Source: CAZYQW01 sp964649825 (lineage in GTDB: Bacteria; Planctomycetota; B15-G4; JADJEK01). Taken from it: a stretch of DNA of 64,000 nucleotides. Below, piece after piece: positions 60,301 through 64,000 of this stretch. The position numbers and the translations under genes are program-made. The notes under the pieces were generated by a model, which saw only the letters and a list, made by a program, of their open reading frames with translations, was not told the origin of the DNA and searched no databases. Position 1 is the stretch's first letter; every line of letters begins with the position of its first letter. The stretch is from assembly GCA_964649825.1 (NCBI GenBank), contig CAZYQW010000077.1, positions 86,736-150,735 on the forward strand, given 5' to 3'.

Positions 60301-60632
60301 GCGCAGAACCCGTGGATCGTCGTGATTGCGGCACCCTCGACCTCGTCGAGCGCCGCGCGGAATCGCTCGACGTCGCCCGGGGCAGCGGCGGCGTGGAATC
60401 GCGCCTCGAGCGCGTCGCGAAACCGCTGCTTCAGCTCGCCGGCCGCCTTCTCGGTGAACGTGATGGCCACGACTCGATCGAGGTCGACGCCTTTTCGCAC
60501 CAGCTCGACGAGGCGGCTGACCAGGATCGTCGTCTTCCCCGTACCCGCGCCGGCCTCGATCGCGAACGAGCGATCGATCTCGTCGATCGCGCGCTTGCGC
60601 GCCGTCTCGTCGCGAAGCGGCTCGGGGGTCAC
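57312..60632 (-). CDS. UvrD-type helicase/nuclease, AddA-like
   Basis: 1106 residues from GTG 60632, overlapping the previous stop by GTGA. P-loop AIEAGAGTGKTTILVSRLVEL (near residue 24), Q-type motif upstream, FQDLLIRTRDLL and LLDEFQDTDPLQ (DExx box), GDPKQSIYRFRRADVEVY, VNFRS, TMHIAKGLEFPIVVLADL and YVAATRA, all standard superfamily 1A helicase motifs. The C-terminal ~150 residues hold a RecB-type nuclease (GTYVHRLLEL, EGAIDLVAEEADGRYLIVDWKTD). This is the motor and one nuclease of an AddAB-like end-resection machine for double-strand-break repair, and it is encoded with its AddB-like partner. Confidence 0.9.
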   Translation of the reverse strand: MTPEPLRDETARKRAIDEIDRSFAIEAGAGTGKTTILVSRLVELVRKGVDLDRVVAITFTEKAAGELKQRFRDALEARFHAAAAPGDVERFRAALDEVEGAAITTIHGFCASILRERPVEAKVDPGFQVAEPKLIDTLFEEALLELFDESGSHDPTPLLEAFAAGLSMDALRRLARAVIENRDLVVDPAFTIDAVEPPSPDRLSDAFASLVSVLRESSSACSAEDDKMFEQITRLADLRERLFMRPESEVEFELLAIRPRRGKVGAKTKWRDERALETCREALASFMDEQERYAKRRLAHRAMRLQQVLVHLPRLYDAVKERRGLLDFQDLLIRTRDLLKHDLDVRRTFKERFATVLLDEFQDTDPLQAEIAFFLAEDSAAEPARDWTDVHVGAGRLFLVGDPKQSIYRFRRADVEVYEAAKERILASGGDVLTISVNFRSAPAVLGWVNECFGRLIQPASEDVKYQPTYEPILAAPGTRDVGPGVVLLGDSEGDLPGKADDARVAEATSIAAHVRRLVGADGGAPTTIIERKRGELVERAATYRDCAILFRGTTALGIYEKALRANEVPYRVGAGRHLYSRSEVKAAVALFRAVDDPADEPAQLAVLRGPLFGVSDTDLLRFRNAGGRFFRLSHDPPGAPESLCAARSLLRELHRRRHRVGLASFVVEILTRTRAFELFHMKPMGEQRVANLRLFIDRARAFEAAGATFRAFVDDVRRQEEQSSDEAESPLMDASDDAVQLLTMHIAKGLEFPIVVLADLNARPTAGDRWFFERAPALRFEFSMKKNDEAILETDRYEEAKTRDKARDDAERRRILYVAATRATSLLVVPRFTYASGAKKEEKVDGFLDLLRDDSILDREASEAAGRFVDAHTLDRRTGDDRAFRLDLDPDAPMPAVATRVLAERRELTERLGSLLGDPRHARAVTSPTAQKDPVDHRFAESLDAPRSRSRGIAFGTYVHRLLELIDLERPEEGLAENARGLAGAEGCPGEFADDAVAIVRNLIESDLWRRLTRARRVEREVPFVFDAGGTLLEGAIDLVAEEADGRYLIVDWKTDDVAGAALAGRLDRYRSQGEAYARAVLVATGRDVSDVLFAFVRTGEVAAL

Positions 60633-63600
60633 GCGTCGTCCTCGGCGCGCAGGTCGAAGTAGGCCGCGACCTCGCCTTCCCGCCGCTTCCGCTCGAACCG
60701 CGCCTCCAGTCCGGCCCCGCGTCCGCACGCGAGCCGGTAGGCGCAGAAGCGGCAGCGACCGTCGTCGCGCGGGTCGGCGAGGAAGACACCGCGCGCGATG
60801 CCTTCGGCGATGGCGCGCAGCACCCGGTGGAGCTCGCCCGCTTCGCCCTCGCGCCAGAGGCCGGCGCTCGCCTCCTGGTGCGCCTGGGTATCCGACGCCT
60901 TCGTGGTGCAGTAGAAGTACTCGGCGCGGTCGACCGACGCCCCCGGCGCGATCACCCGCTCGAAGGCGAGTGCGTACAGCGGAAGCTGCAGTGCCCGCCC
61001 GCCCTTCAGCCCGCCGTCCCACTTCGGCTTCGACTTGCCGGTCTTGTAGTCGATCACCGTCGCGGCGCTTCCCGCACGGTCGACGCGATCGATAGCTCCG
61101 GAGACGAGAAGGCGCCGATCGCCGACCACGACCTCGAGCGGCGGGTGGTCCGAGCCGCGGCCGAACCGCACCTCGAGGAGCTCGGGAGCGCGCGCGCCGC
61201 TCGCGCCGATCTCTCGATCCAAGTAGACGTGCAGGTCGGCGCGGATCTTGCCGCACTCGGCGCGCCACAGGAGTTCGTTCTTCACCGAGCACTCGTCCTT
61301 GAAACGGGCGAAGTGCCGCGTCGCGACCGCGTCGAGACGGCTCCACAGCCGCCTGCGCCGCGTCCCGTCGAGCGGGAACGGCTCGCGGTCCGCGATCAGC
61401 GCGCCGATGAACTCCTCCAGGATCGAGTGGACGAGCGCGCCGCGCTCGAGCGGCGAGAGCTCGGCCAACTCCTCCGGATCCTCGTACTCGCCGACGCCGA
61501 GCGCGGTCTGGGCGAAGAACGAGAACGGGCAGTGCGCGTACGCCTCGAGCCGCGACGGCGACATCGCGCGCTCGGTCGGCCCGCCGCGGATCGCCGCCGC
61601 GACGTCCGGACCGACGAGGCCGTCCCACTCCGTGTACTCCGGGTTCCGCCACCGCGCGAGCTCGGCGCGAACCGCATGCGCGAACGGCGGGTGGATCGTC
61701 TCGAGGAACCGGACGCGCTCCGGATCGCAGTCGCGGATCGCGCGCGCGACGTGGATGCGATCGAGCTCGTGCGGGTCGAGCGCAGCCCGCGGCGCGTCGA
61801 CGTCCGGCTCGACCCTCGGTACGCGTACGTAAGGGAGCGCGGCCAGCTCGGTCGCCGACACCGACCGCCCCGCGAGCGCGGACGCGGCGGCCACGAGGGC
61901 GGACGACGGGGCTCGCTCCTTCGCGGTCTCCGCGTCCACGCGCGGCCAGGAGAGCGTGAGCCGGTCGCCGGCTTGCGCGCACACGAGGTAGAACAGCATC
62001 CGCTCCTCGGCCCGCGCCCGCCCGGCCAGCGGCAACCCCGGGTCGCCGCTCGGCAGGAGCGCCGCGGACAGATCGCGTCGCTCGTGGTCGAGCAGGATCG
62101 GGTCGGGCCGCGCCTGCCGCGGGAAGACGCCGTCGACGAGTCCGGGCACGATGACGGCGCGGAAGGCGAGCCCGCGCGCCGCGAGCACGGTGCCGAGGAA
62201 GAGCCCGCCACCGAACCGGCCGTCGCGGATCCGGTCGCCGAGGAGCGCCTCCTCGACCAGGCCGGCGAACATGTCGAAGTCGACGCGGGCGCCGAGACGG
62301 TCGAGATCGACGAGCCGCTCGAGCACGTCGCAGGTGGCGTCGAGGCCGTCGGTCGCGCCGTCGAGCGAGCGGAGGAACTGGACGAGCGCCGCGATTCGTG
62401 GAGCGATCCGGTCGGTCCCCGCGAGCGCGACTCCGAGCACCGCGATCCGCTCGACCCACTCCTCCAGCCGGACGACCTCGTCGAGGCGGCGCTGGTACGC
62501 ATCGTCGTCGAACGCGGCCGCCCCGGTGTCGGCGTCGCCGCGCAGCTCCTCGCGCTCCGCCTGCTCGCGTTCGAACGCGAGGCGGCGCCGGACCACGCCG
62601 AGACCACGGCGCCACTCGGCGATCCCGTGGCCGAGGATCCCGACCCGGCGCGCCACGCGTTCGAGCGCCACCGCCCGCGGCTCGACCCCGGAGTGATGCA
62701 TCCACTCGAACAGGTCTCGACGCCGCAGGTCGGAGCGGATCAAGCGCAGGAGCAGCAGCACCGCGCGCGCCGCGCGCGCCTCGGCGAGCGGGACGCCGCC
62801 GTGGCGGAAGAGCGGCGGCGGCGCGTCCTCGAGGCCGGCCGCGCGGACGAGCTCGCGAAACGCGTCGTCGACCATGGTCAGGCCGTCGGCGACGCGCGCG
62901 AGCACCGCGATCTCGTGGAGCTTCACGCCGTCCGCCACGAGCTCCTGGATCGCGCGAACCACCTCGCGCGCCTCGAGCGGCGCGCCCGGCGCGGCGATGA
63001 TCCGCGCCGTCCCGTCGTCCGGCGCGGGCGTCCCCGCGGCGTCGCGGTAGAGGCGTTCGCGCAGCCGCGCGAGCGACGACGCACGATCGACCTCGACGGG
63101 CGGCGCGGGCACGCACTCCTCCACGAAGCCGGCGCCGCGGAAGAACTCGAGGGTCGGCCGCGCGAACGCGAACGCCTCGCTCTCGCCGATCGGCGCGAAG
63201 ACCACGCCGCCCGCGCGCTCGAGCACGACCTCGACGAGACGCCGCTGCGCGGACGTGAAGTCGTAGAAGCCGTAGAGCAGGATCGGCTCCGCCGCCGCGT
63301 CCGAGCCCACCGCCGCGTCGACCGCGAGCGCGAACAGGTCCGCGTCGTCGATGAAGCCGGACTCGTGGAGCCGGCGCTCGTACGCGGCGAGGAGCCGCGC
63401 GAAGTCCTCGACCTTCCTCGATCCCGCCGCGCGCTCCACGTCGGCCGCGGTCACGCGCGCGTCGCGGACGTCGCGGATCGTCGCCGCGAGCACCGAAGGA
63501 AACCCGGCGAGGCGGCGGACGCCCTCGAAGTACGAACCACCGTCGGCCTCCGCGGCCACGTCCCGCGCGAGCAGGTGCGCGCCGATCGAGGAAATCAGCG

Positions 63601-63844
63601 GCGCGATCCGCCCCACCCCGGCGCCCGCGATCTCGCGGGCGAGGTCGAGCAGCGTCCAGAACCGCACGTTGAGATGCGCGCGCTCGGCCGCGAGCATCCG
63701 CCGCAGATGGAGCTTCAGCAGGTTCGACGGCACCACGACCACGACGCGCCGGAACGGATCATCGGCCTGCAGCAGGGCGACCTCGCGCGCGAAGGCGCGC
63801 TCGAGCGTCGGCTGGAAGTCTCCACGGTAGAGGCGACGGATCAC
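60629..63844 (-). CDS. PD-(D/E)XK nuclease, AddB-like partner
   Basis: 1071 residues, GTG start with GGGAG upstream. An N-terminal helicase-like region has lost its P-loop (VVVVVPSNLLKLHLRRML in place of GxxGxGKT), as in AddB. The C-terminus is a RecB-family nuclease: CPFSFFAQTALG, GALVHSILEEF, SGAIDRVDRAGSAATVIDYKTGKSK, and an iron-sulfur Cys set (CRFCAYRLACGRG). This arrangement matches AddB/RexB and suggests a scaffold and second nuclease in break processing. It is co-translated with the AddA-like gene, four-base overlap. Its promoter is not visible. Confidence 0.88.
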   Translation of the reverse strand: MIRRLYRGDFQPTLERAFAREVALLQADDPFRRVVVVVPSNLLKLHLRRMLAAERAHLNVRFWTLLDLAREIAGAGVGRIAPLISSIGAHLLARDVAAEADGGSYFEGVRRLAGFPSVLAATIRDVRDARVTAADVERAAGSRKVEDFARLLAAYERRLHESGFIDDADLFALAVDAAVGSDAAAEPILLYGFYDFTSAQRRLVEVVLERAGGVVFAPIGESEAFAFARPTLEFFRGAGFVEECVPAPPVEVDRASSLARLRERLYRDAAGTPAPDDGTARIIAAPGAPLEAREVVRAIQELVADGVKLHEIAVLARVADGLTMVDDAFRELVRAAGLEDAPPPLFRHGGVPLAEARAARAVLLLLRLIRSDLRRRDLFEWMHHSGVEPRAVALERVARRVGILGHGIAEWRRGLGVVRRRLAFEREQAEREELRGDADTGAAAFDDDAYQRRLDEVVRLEEWVERIAVLGVALAGTDRIAPRIAALVQFLRSLDGATDGLDATCDVLERLVDLDRLGARVDFDMFAGLVEEALLGDRIRDGRFGGGLFLGTVLAARGLAFRAVIVPGLVDGVFPRQARPDPILLDHERRDLSAALLPSGDPGLPLAGRARAEERMLFYLVCAQAGDRLTLSWPRVDAETAKERAPSSALVAAASALAGRSVSATELAALPYVRVPRVEPDVDAPRAALDPHELDRIHVARAIRDCDPERVRFLETIHPPFAHAVRAELARWRNPEYTEWDGLVGPDVAAAIRGGPTERAMSPSRLEAYAHCPFSFFAQTALGVGEYEDPEELAELSPLERGALVHSILEEFIGALIADREPFPLDGTRRRRLWSRLDAVATRHFARFKDECSVKNELLWRAECGKIRADLHVYLDREIGASGARAPELLEVRFGRGSDHPPLEVVVGDRRLLVSGAIDRVDRAGSAATVIDYKTGKSKPKWDGGLKGGRALQLPLYALAFERVIAPGASVDRAEYFYCTTKASDTQAHQEASAGLWREGEAGELHRVLRAIAEGIARGVFLADPRDDGRCRFCAYRLACGRGAGLEARFERKRREGEVAAYFDLRAEDDA

Positions 63845-63896
63845 GGTTGCTCCCGCGGCCCATCCTAGTGGTGTGATTCAGAGTTGTTGACGTTTC

Positions 63897-63996
63897 TCCG
63901 GGGCCCTCGTCATCGCTTGCTGCGTTGCTCCTCCTCGACGTATCTCGAATACGCGGTCGTCGTCGCGCCTTGCCAGCGACGACGATGACCTCCGGA
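63897..63996. repeat. Imperfect inverted repeat at the right edge
   Basis: The 100-bp block is symmetrical around ~63946. TCCGG at 63897-63901 pairs with CCGGA at 63992-63996, and the centre CGTAT-CTCGA-ATACG forms a perfect stem. Between them, TCGTC/GACGA-type pairs match with indels. It could be a large hairpin in transcripts, or a MITE-like intergenic repeat. It contains no gene and lies outside the AddB-like gene, whose start is at 63844. Confidence 0.45.
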
Positions 63997-64000
63997 TAAT

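Noticed and set aside
60827..63868. 1013-codon plus-strand frame opposite the AddB-like gene
   Set aside because: Antisense shadow; the minus strand has nuclease and iron-sulfur motifs.
1..64000. Search for tRNA, rRNA, transposases, integrases and CRISPR arrays
   Set aside because: No convincing T-loop/anticodon arrangement, rRNA signature, transposase DDE or recombinase motif was seen by eye. A tRNAscan or ISfinder run would be needed to exclude short elements.

Overview
The window is about 70% GC, gene-dense, and best explained as chromosomal DNA of a deep-branching, probably uncultured member of the Planctomycetota. The grounds are family content: a translationally coupled DUF1501, cytochrome/WD40 and DUF1549-DUF1553 cluster; ECF sigma factors next to Ser/Thr kinases that carry a TPR-rich tail; and many secreted FG-GAP, beta-propeller and beta-helix proteins ending in one recurring C-terminal domain. 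The assignment is inferred from gene families. No rRNA or tRNA gene was seen.

Left part (1-20 kb): the first 1.4 kb holds truncated genes (an ATPase fragment without its P-loop running into the cut tail of an opposing lipoprotein gene). After a secreted FG-GAP protein come mutM with a DUF1294 protein, a spermidine-synthase-like membrane protein, malic enzyme, a PhyH dioxygenase, and a MarR-pirin-nitroreductase stress operon with a visible 20-bp palindromic operator. A GCS2-type ligase fused to CBS domains, a KamA-family radical SAM protein, a Tex30-like hydrolase, a second FG-GAP protein, a lipoprotein and a secreted beta-propeller-like protein follow.

20-24 kb: a consensus-like promoter and a well-formed cobalamin riboswitch precede a secreted beta-propeller-like protein of unknown function, which is the most attractive lead in the window. 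It converges on a secreted alpha/alpha-toroid protein.

23-37 kb: an ECF sigma factor/kinase pair, an M64 metallopeptidase, then a lone integron-type attC site flanked by a 60-residue secreted peptide gene and an isoprenylcysteine-methyltransferase-like gene of lower GC. Three secreted proteins follow; one has a heptamer tandem repeat just before its start codon.

36.7-45.6 kb: an accessory island. Three same-strand genes (AbiEi-like winged-helix protein, nucleotidyltransferase, large NACHT NTPase with a nuclease-like N-terminus) look like a defence module, but two contain apparent frameshifts. Next to it lie a secreted protein and decayed remnants of a planctomycetal hypothetical gene and a diacylglycerol-kinase gene.

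45.6-64 kb: a zinc-finger kinase followed by its ECF sigma factor, an ECF sigma pseudogene, the DUF1501/cytochrome-WD40/DUF1549-1553 operon, a lipoprotein with a hydrolase-like fold but no nucleophile, and an AddAB-like helicase-nuclease pair. A 100-bp imperfect inverted repeat sits at the right edge.
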